From JAYREN01 sp963663375 (GTDB lineage Bacteria; Acidobacteriota; Holophagae; Holophagales; Holophagaceae), in assembly GCA_963663375.1 (NCBI GenBank), contig OY760195.1:496001-560000 (forward strand): a stretch of DNA of 64,000 nt. Direction: 5' to 3'. This document shows, one piece after another, positions 34,217-42,224 of this stretch. Every line of letters begins with the position of its first letter. Position 1 is the first letter of the stretch. A program made the translations under genes and the position numbers. Under the pieces are notes generated by a model that was given only the letters and a program-made list of their open reading frames with translations, ran no database searches and was not told the DNA's origin.

Positions 34217-34806
34217 GGCGTGACCTTTCCCGAAGCCTGGCCATCCTTGGGTTTCGGCGGAGGGGGAAGCGGCTTGAGGATCACGTTGACGAAGACTTCC
34301 GTGTTCCCTGTGAATGGGTCCGGTCCCGCGTCCACGCGGAGCGTCCAGTCGCCCTTGCGGGCCATGATGCAGCAGTCCTTCTCCAGGGGCGGTCCCGGGA
34401 AAGGCAGAATCTCCCATTGCTCCCGGGTGGCGAATTCCATGTAGACGGCCGCGACGCGCTCCGGTGCTTGCGGACAGACAAAGTAGGCCGAGGCGGCGTT
34501 CGCGGAAGTGGAGTAGGCCTCCAGGCTCGCTCCGGGCACCCGCGGAATGTCCTTGGGAAAGTCCTTGGGATCCGTGGACCCGCTGGGCCAGGGCACGGGC
34601 GTCGTGCCGTAAACAGGGGCGGCGTGCGCTTGGGTTTTGGAATGCGTTTCTGCGGAAGGCTTCGCCTCGCTGCGGGCAGGCTCCCCAGGTTTGGGCATGG
34701 GACGCGTTACGATGGGCTTCGCCTGGGGCATGGGAGGCGGCACCTGGGCCAGCAGGGCGGCGCTCAGCGGCCACAAGGCGCATCGCAAGGGGGCGATCCT
34801 GGGCAT
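34213..34806 (-). CDS. Secreted proline-rich protein of unknown function
   Basis: The 197-residue product has a signal peptide-like start (MPRIAPLRCALWPLSAALLAQV). A low-complexity Pro/Lys/Ala linker of about 50 residues follows, then a compact domain with GASLEAYSTSANAASAYFVCPQAPERVAAVYMEFATREQWEILPFPG. CCIMARKGDWTLRVDAG and FVNVILKPLPPPPKPK follow. I choose ATG 34806 because GGAGAAGG lies just upstream; the frame is open to 34953 without a signal peptide. It is coupled by ATGA to the HExxH protein. No family recognised. Confidence 0.65.
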   Translation of the reverse strand: MPRIAPLRCALWPLSAALLAQVPPPMPQAKPIVTRPMPKPGEPARSEAKPSAETHSKTQAHAAPVYGTTPVPWPSGSTDPKDFPKDIPRVPGASLEAYSTSANAASAYFVCPQAPERVAAVYMEFATREQWEILPFPGPPLEKDCCIMARKGDWTLRVDAGPDPFTGNTEVFVNVILKPLPPPPKPKDGQASGKVTP

Positions 34807-34964
34807 GGGCCTTCTCCGGAAATTCCACCCAGGGTAGCGGCTTTCCCTTTCCGATGCGTTCATCCATCCGAGCCCAGTTCGGTCAGAGTGGATGGAATTT
34901 CGAGAAGACCCTTCGGTAAACCGGCCCTTCACTGATAGGATAATTTTTTTCATTCGGGGACCCT

Positions 34965-35912
34965 ATGTCCAAGAAAATCGCCCTCATCGCCATCGGCGGA
35001 AACGCGCTCCTCAAGGAAAAGGAGCAGGGGCTCCAGGAGGAACAGCTGGAAAACGCCCGGGAATGTGCCGAGATGTTCGGCAACGTGGTGCAGGCCGGAT
35101 ACAGCCTCTGCGTGGTGCACGGCAACGGGCCGCAGGTGGGCAACATCCTCATCCAGCAGGAAGCCGGGGCCAACAAGATCCCCCCCTACACCCTGGATAT
35201 CGCGGACGCCATGACCCAGGGGTCCATGGGCTACATCATCGAGCGCACCCTCATCAACCGTCTGAAGTTCATCAAGCACGAGACACCCGTGAGCACGGTG
35301 CTCACCGAGGTCGTGGTGGACAAGGATGACCCCGGCTTCCAGAATCCCACCAAGCCCGTGGGGCCCTTCTACGCCGAACACCGCGCCCTGGAGCTGATGA
35401 AGCAGAAGGGCTGGCACATGAAGGAGGACGCGGGGCGCGGCTGGCGCAAAGTGGTGCCCTCGCCCAAACCCCTGGAGATCCTCCAGCTCGAGGCGGTCAA
35501 GCTTCTGTTGGAGGCCGGGCACTGCGTGATCGCAGGCGGCGGCGGCGGCATTCCCGTGATCCGCGATGGCAGCGGTTTCCTCATCGGAGTCGAGGCCGTC
35601 ATCGACAAGGATCGCCTCTCCTCCCTGCTGGCCGAGCAACTGGGTGCGGATACCTACGTGATCCTCACCGGTGTGCCCAAGGTGGCCATCGACTTCGGCA
35701 AACCCACCCAGAAATGGGTGGATCGCATGACGGTAACCGAGGCCCGCAAGCACATGGCGGACGGCCAGTTCCCGGCGGGTTCCATGGGCCCCAAGATCGA
35801 ATCCGCCATCGCCTTCATCGTGGCCGGTGGCCACGAGGTGCTGATCACCAGCCCCGAGGCCCTGGGCAAGGAAGCCTACGAGACCGTCGGCACGCGCATC
35901 GTACGGGACTAG
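34965..35912 (+). CDS. arcC: Carbamate kinase
   Basis: The 315-residue kinase converts carbamoyl phosphate and ADP to ATP plus carbamate, or the reverse. It starts KKIALIAIGGNALLKEKEQG and has VVHGNGPQVGNILIQQE, GPFYAEHRALELMKQ, HCVIAGGGGGIPVIRDGSG, VEAVIDKDRLSSLLAEQLGADTYVILTGVPKVAIDFG and FPAGSMGPKIESAIAFI, all amino-acid-kinase carbamate kinase marks. Neither arginine deiminase nor ornithine carbamoyltransferase is adjacent, so its source of carbamoyl phosphate is not local. The strong hairpin after it suggests a single-gene unit. Confidence 0.93.
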   Translation: MSKKIALIAIGGNALLKEKEQGLQEEQLENARECAEMFGNVVQAGYSLCVVHGNGPQVGNILIQQEAGANKIPPYTLDIADAMTQGSMGYIIERTLINRLKFIKHETPVSTVLTEVVVDKDDPGFQNPTKPVGPFYAEHRALELMKQKGWHMKEDAGRGWRKVVPSPKPLEILQLEAVKLLLEAGHCVIAGGGGGIPVIRDGSGFLIGVEAVIDKDRLSSLLAEQLGADTYVILTGVPKVAIDFGKPTQKWVDRMTVTEARKHMADGQFPAGSMGPKIESAIAFIVAGGHEVLITSPEALGKEAYETVGTRIVRD

Positions 35913-35924
35913 GGCTTTCAGGTT

Positions 35925-35967
35925 TTCACAGAAAAGGAGCGCGATTTCCGCGCTCCTTTTCTGTGAA
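35925..35967 (+). terminator. Strong intrinsic terminator after carbamate kinase
   Basis: A perfect 19-bp inverted repeat (TTCACAGAAAAGGAGCGCG with its complement) has a five-base loop. The stem itself contains the U-rich stretch TCCTTTTCT. It lies just past the carbamate kinase stop and about 30 bases ahead of the next plus-strand gene, so it separates them. Confidence 0.8.
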
Positions 35968-35995
35968 ATGGGAAACTACAGGGAAAGGAGCACCC

Positions 35996-36289
35996 ATGTA
36001 CGCCATCGCAATCGTCCGGTATCGCAGGTCTCTGGAGGAAGTGCTCGAGCATATCGAACCCCATCGCGCCTACCTGGGCAAGCTCAAGGCTCAGGGGCGA
36101 TTGCTGGCCTCGGGGCCGCTGGAGCCACGCAATGGCGGCGCGTTGCTGCTGCGGGTACCCGATGAGAACGCCCTCGCCCACCTGGACCAGATTCGGGACG
36201 GCGACCCCTTCATTCAGCAAGGCGTGGCCCAGTACGAGCTGCTGCCTTGGCGGCCCACCATCGGCGTCACGGAGCTGGACCGCCTGTAA
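35996..36289 (+). CDS. YciI-family protein
   Basis: The 97-residue protein has the YciI ferredoxin-like fold: YAIAIVRYRRSLEEVLEHIEPHRAYLGKLKAQGRLLASGPLEP, with the His of EPHRAYL and the SGP turn, then DENALAHLDQIRDGDPFIQQGVAQYELLPW. The conserved His and Asp are present; many relatives are of unknown function, and some act in chlorinated-compound or antibiotic pathways. The start ATG has GGAAAGGAG seven bases ahead. It is convergent with the MCE gene, stops six bases apart. Confidence 0.85.
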   Translation: MYAIAIVRYRRSLEEVLEHIEPHRAYLGKLKAQGRLLASGPLEPRNGGALLLRVPDENALAHLDQIRDGDPFIQQGVAQYELLPWRPTIGVTELDRL

Positions 36290-36295
36290 TTGAAA

Positions 36296-37261
36296 CTATT
36301 TTTTCAGCTCGCCCTCCCGGGCAGTCTGGACCCTGCGGCGAGCCGCTTCCTTTTCCGCCGTGCTGGGGGTGCCCCATACGGCGCGGTTGGGCTTGGCCTT
36401 GAGGAGTTCCAGCAATTCTTCTGAGCTCTCCAGGTTTCGCCGCAGAGCCTTGAGGGTGGCGTCGATCTCGGGGCCTTCGGTCTTCAGGAGGGTGCGGGTT
36501 TCCGCGCTGAGGCCATTGAGCTGCTGGAGCACTTCCGCCAGGTTCAACACGATGGTGTCGATCTCCCCGGAGCGAGTCTCCAGAACATTCTGAAGAATGC
36601 CGAGGCTCTTCTCCAGACTTGCCAGGTTGCGGCCCAGGGCCACATCGCCATGCCTGACCGCCTTCTGTCCATCCTGGATGAGCGCCCGGGCATCCAGCAG
36701 GGTTGCGTCCAGATCCTTCAGCGCCTTCTTCAATTCGGGATATTCCAACAGCGCGCCGACACCCTTCTGCCTGAACTCGCCGCGCACATCGATGAGCGCG
36801 CCGTTGAGGTTGATCACGAAATCCTGCATCTCGTCAATGAGCGAGGCCAGGGATGCGGCGGTGCCTCCCTCCAGCAGGGCGCCGGGTTGCAGGATTTCCC
36901 GGCGGGCACCCACCTCGGGAAGCTGGAGATCCACGAACGCGCCACCGAACACCTTGGCCACCACCACGGCCTTGGTGCCTTTCCAGAGCAGGATGTTGGG
37001 CTGCAGCCCGAGGGAGGCGACAAAGTGGTATTGCACGCCTTCACGCTCCAGATCCACGCGGTCTACCCGCCCTACGCGCCAGCCCTGCAGCTGCACTTCC
37101 GTGCCTACCGTGAGGTCTCCAGCGTTTTCAAGGCGCACCTTGATGATCGTCTCTTTCTTGAATAAGGCACTCAGGCTGCGCTGGAAGAGGAGGCCACCGA
37201 AGACCGCCACCGCCACAAGCACCAGCACACCGACCTTGGCATCGTCTCGCGCAAACCGCAT
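36296..37261 (-). CDS. MlaD/MCE-domain lipid-transport protein
   Basis: The product is about 321 residues. After a short cytoplasmic start it has one membrane helix (VGVLVLVAVAVFGGLLF), then the MCE domain (ETIIKVRLENAGDLTVGTEVQLQGWRVGRVDRVDL, ending near LQLPEVG). A long helical region of about 170 residues with heptad-like Leu spacing follows. MCE proteins form periplasmic hexameric channels for phospholipids between membranes. The gene overlaps the ATPase stop at GTGATG, so GTG 37264 or ATG 37261 may serve as start. It is the last gene of the permease-ATPase-MCE cassette, as expected for an Mla-type transporter. Confidence 0.88.
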   Translation of the reverse strand: MRFARDDAKVGVLVLVAVAVFGGLLFQRSLSALFKKETIIKVRLENAGDLTVGTEVQLQGWRVGRVDRVDLEREGVQYHFVASLGLQPNILLWKGTKAVVVAKVFGGAFVDLQLPEVGARREILQPGALLEGGTAASLASLIDEMQDFVINLNGALIDVRGEFRQKGVGALLEYPELKKALKDLDATLLDARALIQDGQKAVRHGDVALGRNLASLEKSLGILQNVLETRSGEIDTIVLNLAEVLQQLNGLSAETRTLLKTEGPEIDATLKALRRNLESSEELLELLKAKPNRAVWGTPSTAEKEAARRRVQTAREGELKK

Positions 37262-37932
37262 CACAGGCCTCCGGGGACGAGCCGTCCCTGTTCCAGGTGA
37301 ATTTCCTCGTTCACGATGCCGGGCCAGGCCTGGCTCCCGGCCGTCAGGATTGTCGTGGTCATATTTCCGGCGGCTTCCTGGAGAAGCGCAACTGCACGAC
37401 GCTGCCCCTCACCTTCCAGGCCTCCGGGGGGATGATCCAGCATCCAGAGTTCAGGGGCCATCACCGCCGCCCGCGCCAGGGCGCCCAGCCAACGGTCCCG
37501 GGGTTCCAGGGCATGGGGTCGGCGCTCCGCCTGCAGCCCCAGTCCCAGGCGTTCCAGCTGCTCCTGGGCGATCTCCTCGGCCCTGCTTTGCGGCTGGCCC
37601 CGCAGGAACCGCAATGGCAGGGCCACATTGGCGCGAAGGGTCAGGTTCACCAGCAGGCCGCCCTCCGTCGGCACCCAGCCGATGCCCCCTCGCTTCAGGA
37701 AAGGATGGTCGAAGGTGTAGGGCCCCAGGGGCTGCCCCCCGAGGATCACCCGGCCCGCCTGGGGGTGCGCCAAGCCTGCGCAGAGGCGGAGCAAGGTCGT
37801 GGTGCCCGCGCCGGCCACCCCGTCGACCCGGACGCGGTCGCCCACGGCGAGGCTCCAGTCCAGGCCCTCGAAGACCACCCGGTCCTCCTGGTTCCGCAGC
37901 GTCACACCCTCCAGGCGCAGGAGCTCAGCCAT
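37261..37932 (-). CDS. MlaF-like ABC protein with degenerate ATPase motifs
   Basis: The 223-residue protein aligns by position with MlaF-type ATPases. VVFEGLDWSLAVGDRVRVDGVAGAGTTTLLRLCAGLAHPQAGRVILGG is the Walker A region, but Thr44 replaces the invariant Lys. The Q-loop Gln region reads IGWVPTEGG, and the LSGGQ signature is replaced by LEPRD (142-146). Walker B is LWMLDHPP, with His167 where the catalytic Glu should be. The His switch region reads LTAGSQ. The frame is open and the flanking strands are well kept, so this is not a frameshift. It overlaps the permease start region by eight bases and precedes the MCE gene. Confidence 0.85.
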   Translation of the reverse strand: MAELLRLEGVTLRNQEDRVVFEGLDWSLAVGDRVRVDGVAGAGTTTLLRLCAGLAHPQAGRVILGGQPLGPYTFDHPFLKRGGIGWVPTEGGLLVNLTLRANVALPLRFLRGQPQSRAEEIAQEQLERLGLGLQAERRPHALEPRDRWLGALARAAVMAPELWMLDHPPGGLEGEGQRRAVALLQEAAGNMTTTILTAGSQAWPGIVNEEIHLEQGRLVPGGL

Positions 37933-38746
37933 AGATCAGCACCGAGAGGAAGGCGCCCAGGAGGAAGACGGCCACCAGGCTTGCAACCGCGGCGGCGGTA
38001 ACGGCCTGAGGTATCTCGGTACTGCTTCGACGCACCCGCAGTCCGGTGGAAGCGCAAACCACCGGGATCATGGCGCCGAAGACCATCGCCTTGGCGAAGG
38101 TGATGGCCAGTTCCCGCCAGCCGATGGTCTCGCCCAGGGCGTGCATGAAGAAGCCGGGCGAGAGGGGCAGCCGGGACCAGGCCACCAGGAACCCGCCCAG
38201 CAGGGCGGCAGCGTCGAAAATGACGATGAGCGTGAAGACGGAGATCATGCCGCCGAGGATTCTCGGCAGCAGCAGGTACTGGATTGGATTGAGGCCCGTG
38301 GCCCAAAGGGCGTCCACTTCCAGATTCAACTTGATGGAGGCCATCTCCGCGGCGATCGCCGTGCCGCTGCGCCCGATGACGATGACGCCGATGAGCAGCG
38401 GACCCAGCTCCCGGATGACCAATTGCGCCAGGAGCTGGCTGAGGTAGGCCTCGGCACCGAAGCCCGACATCTGGGCGTAGACCTGGATGAGGGTGATGCC
38501 GCCCAGCAACAGGGCCGCCAGCAGAGCCAGGGGCAGCGCGTCGAGGGCCGTGAACCGCACCTGCAGCTTGGTCTGGTCGAAGATCACGCCGAGCTGATCC
38601 GCCCGCAGCCTCAGCAGCTGGCGGAAACAGGTCCACCCCAGCCAGGCCACGCTGCCCAGCCGCGCCAGCCCGTTCCGCAGACCTCCGCCCAGCGGCGCAG
38701 CATAGCGCCCCAGGCCGGTGGGAGCGGTTTCCAGTTCGGGGGACAT
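37925..38746 (-). CDS. MlaE-family ABC permease
   Basis: The 273-residue protein has the MlaE/TGD1 fold: an N-terminal amphipathic region, then about five membrane segments. The family core is ALLAALLLGGITLIQVYAQMSGFGAEAYLSQLLAQLVIRELGPLLIGVIVIGRSGTAIAAEMASIKLNLEVDALWATGLNPIQYLLLPRILGG. The Glu of the EL(G)P loop and the ALxxxGxxP turn that meets the ATPase are intact. The ATG at 38746 is preferred over a TTG at 38755. It is the first gene of the MlaE-F-D-like cassette that should move phospholipids across the envelope. Confidence 0.9.
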   Translation of the reverse strand: MSPELETAPTGLGRYAAPLGGGLRNGLARLGSVAWLGWTCFRQLLRLRADQLGVIFDQTKLQVRFTALDALPLALLAALLLGGITLIQVYAQMSGFGAEAYLSQLLAQLVIRELGPLLIGVIVIGRSGTAIAAEMASIKLNLEVDALWATGLNPIQYLLLPRILGGMISVFTLIVIFDAAALLGGFLVAWSRLPLSPGFFMHALGETIGWRELAITFAKAMVFGAMIPVVCASTGLRVRRSSTEIPQAVTAAAVASLVAVFLLGAFLSVLIYG

Positions 38747-38823
38747 GGAATCCAAGGTACCCCGAAGGCCATCGGGACCACAATTCCTCTTCCGGCTTCC
38801 GTGGGAACTCGCAGCCCTCTGAA

Positions 38824-41800
38824 TCAGGAAGGGGCCTCATCGGCCTGATCCGACAGCGACAATGGCCTGCTTGACTGGAGGATGAGCCGACCTTCCTGCA
38901 CCGCTTGCGGGATCTCTGCAGCCAGGGTGGTGAGGTCCTGGCCAGGATTCAAGGTGAGGCCAGCGCTGAAACCGATCCAACCATTGCGACCGTTGCCTTT
39001 AACAAGGTACAGACCGTGGTCCGCCAGGTCCACGATTTTTTCCCAGGAGGCCCACAAGGGAAATTGCTCCAAAAAGGGATAAGGGGCGAACCCGATGGAG
39101 CAGGTGCACCGGAGCACGAGGTCGTCGTTGATGAGAAAGGGGTGTGCTTCCACGGCTGCCCGCACCCGCTCAGCCACGCGCATGGCCTCGGTGCGTGTCG
39201 TGTCCCGGGCGAGCAGGACAAATTCCTCGCCGCCCCACCGAACGATCGTGTCCGAATCCCGCATGGCTCCCCGGAGGACCTCCGCCATCTGAGTCAGGAC
39301 TGCGTCCCCGGCCTGGTGACCATAGGTGTCGTTGACGGTCTTGAACTTGTCCAGGTCGACAATGAAGAACACGAGATCGACGTTCTCCCCCGGTTCACTT
39401 GGTTTATGCTGCCGACTCATGCGCAGGGTGCGAGCCAGGTCTTCCTGGATGCCGATGGAAAGGAAACGCCGGTTTCGCAGGCCCGTGAGCGGATCCGTAA
39501 GGCTTTGTTCCTCCAGGGCAAGATTGGAGTCGGCCAGCGCCTGATTGGCTTTTTCCAGCTCAAGGGTGCGTTCGGCAACGAGGGCGGCCAGGGCGGTCTT
39601 GGCGGCCTGGAGATGCCGCACCCGCCAGCGCACGAGAATGGCCACCAGCCCGACGAACCCCAGCGATTCAAGGCCGTAGAACCACCAGGTGCGCCACCAG
39701 GCTGGCAGGATCTCAAAATCCACTGCAGTCGCGGGTCCGAAGGGCGAACCGGCTCGGGCGACCCGGACCTCGAAACGGTAATGCCCGCCCTGCAGGGCTG
39801 GGTAGCGCACCTGCCGGATTTCGGTGGGATGCCAGGCCTCTTCGAGGCCGAGGAGGCGCACTTCGTAGCGGAGGTTGCGTTCGTCCTGATAGGTGGGGGT
39901 GGAGAAGCGGAATTCAAGGGAAGCGGAAGCGTGAGGAACGGGTGGAATGGTCCCAAAGGGCGCCAAATGCGCCCCCTTGCCATCGTCATAGCGCAGGATC
40001 CGAGGTGCGGGCACCGGCCCCAGCTCCGGCAACTGGTCGGCCCGGATGCGGGAGATGCCGTTGGAAGTGCCCACCCAGACGCCACCGTCCCGATCCACGG
40101 CGAGGGCGTTCAGATTGCAATCCTCCGTCAGTAACCCTTCCTCGACCCCGAATCGCCGAATCTTGCCGTCCTTCACCTGGTTGACGCCCCGGTCCGTGGT
40201 GACCCATAAGGAACGGTCCTTGCCCTGGCTAACGGCGTAGACGAGGTTCGAGGCAAGGCCGGTGGTGGGGTCCAGGTGGCCGAGCACCACCAACCGTCCA
40301 TCCTTCCAGCCAAGGTGGGTCATTCCATGGGGCTCCACGTACCAAGCCCAGGCGGTCCCGTCCTCCATGAGGGCCAGCCCGCGCACCTTGGCGTTCTGCA
40401 GGCCTCCATCCGCGCCAAGAAGCTGCCAGTGAGCGCCTTCACGACAGGCGACCCCGAGCGTTCCCGCCACCCAAATGCGCCCTTTGGGGTCGGCGTAGAG
40501 GGCCCGGGGCACGATGGCCTCCACCTCCGGATATACCGTCGCGATGGGGGTGAGGCGATGCGTCTGGGGGTCGTAGCGCACCGTGTTCTGGCCACCAAGC
40601 ATGCTGAACCAAACGCTGCCGTCTCCATTCGAGGAAACACGCATGGCACGGCCTGAGACGCCCGAGCCTTCAAGGGTCGAGAACCTTCCGTCCGCACTGA
40701 GAACGGCCGGGGAACCGTTGAGGTTGGCGAGCCACAGGTTTCCTGCCGGGTCCTGGTCGATGGAGAGGATATTCATCCCCTCGCTGCCCCGGATCCGCTC
40801 CCAACCCTTGGGGCCCAGGCGGGCGAGCCCATCGCCGGTGCCCGCCCAGAGCGTTCCCCTTCGATCCTGGAAGAGGGACCACACCACCTCGCTGGGAAGG
40901 CCTTCCTGCTGGGTGTAGGCCGAGACGCACCCCTGTCCCAGTTGGCGATGGAGGGAGGAAGCAAAGAGCCAGACGTTTTTTTCGCGATCCTGGAAGATCC
41001 CATGGACAGAACGGGACGGCAGTCCCTCCCGGGAGCCAGACACATCATGAGAGGCGCCTCGGACTCGCAAGGCTCCTTCCAATGTGGGGATCCACACATA
41101 GCCTTCCCGGTCCGCGGAGGTAGCCGCCCCCCCATAAAAGGCCCCGGGCATCCAGGCCGAGCGGTCCTCGAAACGGTCCTTTCCGACCGGCTTCAGCGCC
41201 AGATGACGCCCGTTGACCACCCAGAGATTGCCTTCGCCATCCTCGCGAAGTGGGCCCGGGGGGAAAACAAGGCCCTCCTCTTTCCCGTACCGAATCCAAC
41301 TGCCGTCAGGGCGACGTTCATGGATGAACAGATTGCTGGCGATGAAAAGGCTTCCGGCCCGAGTGACCTGGACCTGACTGATGGGCCCCGGGGGGCATCC
41401 GGGAAGGGGGGCCAGGTCGGTGGCCGAAGCCTGGTGAAGCACGGTGCCCTTCCCGACGACCACCAACCGTCGATCCCCGTCCAGGTCCAGGGACGAAATG
41501 TGGTCTTTCCATGGCTGGCCTTCGATGGTCACGGGAGTGGCGACTCCATTGTGGAACCGGGCAAGCCCCTGCGAGGTTCCCACCCAGAGTCCTCCTTCGG
41601 GATGGGGGAGAAGGCGAACCACCCAGTCGGAGGGAAGGCCATCTGCCGTCCCCCATCGCGTCGTGGCATTGCCGTCGTAGCGGAAGAGCCCGTTTTCGGT
41701 GCCCATCCATAGAAACCCGTCGTCGTCCTGGATGAGCGCGTGGATGGCCGAACTTGGGAAACCCTGGTCCCGGCCATAGGTCCTGAAAACAGAGCGCCCC

Positions 41801-41916
41801 GGGTGGGGCCTCCCCTGCGATTCCGAGAGGCTCCCATTCCGAACATCCGGGGGTGCCGCAGCGGCGCACCAAACCACGGCGAGGACGAATGGGAGAATGG
41901 AGCTACGAACTTTCAT
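38824..41916 (-). CDS. Two-component-propeller diguanylate cyclase
   Basis: The 1030-residue protein has a signal segment, about a dozen propeller repeats (LWMGTENGLFRYDGNATTRWG, LWAGTGDGLARLGPKGW, VWVGTSNGISRIRADQL), a Y_Y_Y domain (SLEFRFSTPTYQDERNLRYEVRLLGLEEAW), one membrane helix and a coiled coil. The C-terminal GGDEF domain has FFIVDLDKFKTVNDTYGHQAGDAVL and the active-site GGEEF at residues 895-899. It should make cyclic di-GMP in response to a periplasmic ligand. No RxxD inhibitory site is evident before GGEEF. Sensor architecture matches the hybrid kinase at 22678, but output differs. Its ATG has no long overlap with a neighbour. Confidence 0.9.
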   Translation of the reverse strand: MKVRSSILPFVLAVVWCAAAAPPDVRNGSLSESQGRPHPGRSVFRTYGRDQGFPSSAIHALIQDDDGFLWMGTENGLFRYDGNATTRWGTADGLPSDWVVRLLPHPEGGLWVGTSQGLARFHNGVATPVTIEGQPWKDHISSLDLDGDRRLVVVGKGTVLHQASATDLAPLPGCPPGPISQVQVTRAGSLFIASNLFIHERRPDGSWIRYGKEEGLVFPPGPLREDGEGNLWVVNGRHLALKPVGKDRFEDRSAWMPGAFYGGAATSADREGYVWIPTLEGALRVRGASHDVSGSREGLPSRSVHGIFQDREKNVWLFASSLHRQLGQGCVSAYTQQEGLPSEVVWSLFQDRRGTLWAGTGDGLARLGPKGWERIRGSEGMNILSIDQDPAGNLWLANLNGSPAVLSADGRFSTLEGSGVSGRAMRVSSNGDGSVWFSMLGGQNTVRYDPQTHRLTPIATVYPEVEAIVPRALYADPKGRIWVAGTLGVACREGAHWQLLGADGGLQNAKVRGLALMEDGTAWAWYVEPHGMTHLGWKDGRLVVLGHLDPTTGLASNLVYAVSQGKDRSLWVTTDRGVNQVKDGKIRRFGVEEGLLTEDCNLNALAVDRDGGVWVGTSNGISRIRADQLPELGPVPAPRILRYDDGKGAHLAPFGTIPPVPHASASLEFRFSTPTYQDERNLRYEVRLLGLEEAWHPTEIRQVRYPALQGGHYRFEVRVARAGSPFGPATAVDFEILPAWWRTWWFYGLESLGFVGLVAILVRWRVRHLQAAKTALAALVAERTLELEKANQALADSNLALEEQSLTDPLTGLRNRRFLSIGIQEDLARTLRMSRQHKPSEPGENVDLVFFIVDLDKFKTVNDTYGHQAGDAVLTQMAEVLRGAMRDSDTIVRWGGEEFVLLARDTTRTEAMRVAERVRAAVEAHPFLINDDLVLRCTCSIGFAPYPFLEQFPLWASWEKIVDLADHGLYLVKGNGRNGWIGFSAGLTLNPGQDLTTLAAEIPQAVQEGRLILQSSRPLSLSDQADEAPS

Positions 41917-42224
41917 CAGGCACCAGGGGACACGCTATTCCATCGTCCGCTTTGAGCAAGGGTTGAGCCGGGAACATTACTTGCCCGGATATCCGAGCGG
42001 ACCCCCAACTCAACCGCCCAGAGCTGGGCGTTGGCTCTCCACCCTATTCTTCGATCCAGCCCGCGAAGAACAGGATTTCGGGATCGATTGCGGCTGCCGT
42101 CGAGCCCACATCCCGCCCTCCAGACCGCGAATAGGGTCGGTGGTTCATCCACGAGGACCCCCTTCGAGCCTTTTTGATCGGACACATCGAATTCGCTGCA
42201 GAATCCCGATAGAATCTAGCTTTT
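41917..42224. other. 308-base intergenic region, divergent promoters expected
   Basis: The stretch separates the diguanylate cyclase (minus) from glyQ (plus). I see no open frame with a credible start, no hairpin with a U-run and no T-box or glycine riboswitch pattern. A TAGAAT near 42211 could be a -10 for glyQ, but no convincing -35 at the right distance is present. Confidence 0.4.

Noticed and set aside
41917..42224. T-box or glycine riboswitch ahead of glyQ
   Set aside because: No tandem glycine-aptamer pattern, T-box core sequence or terminator/antiterminator pair is visible; T-boxes are mainly found in Firmicutes.
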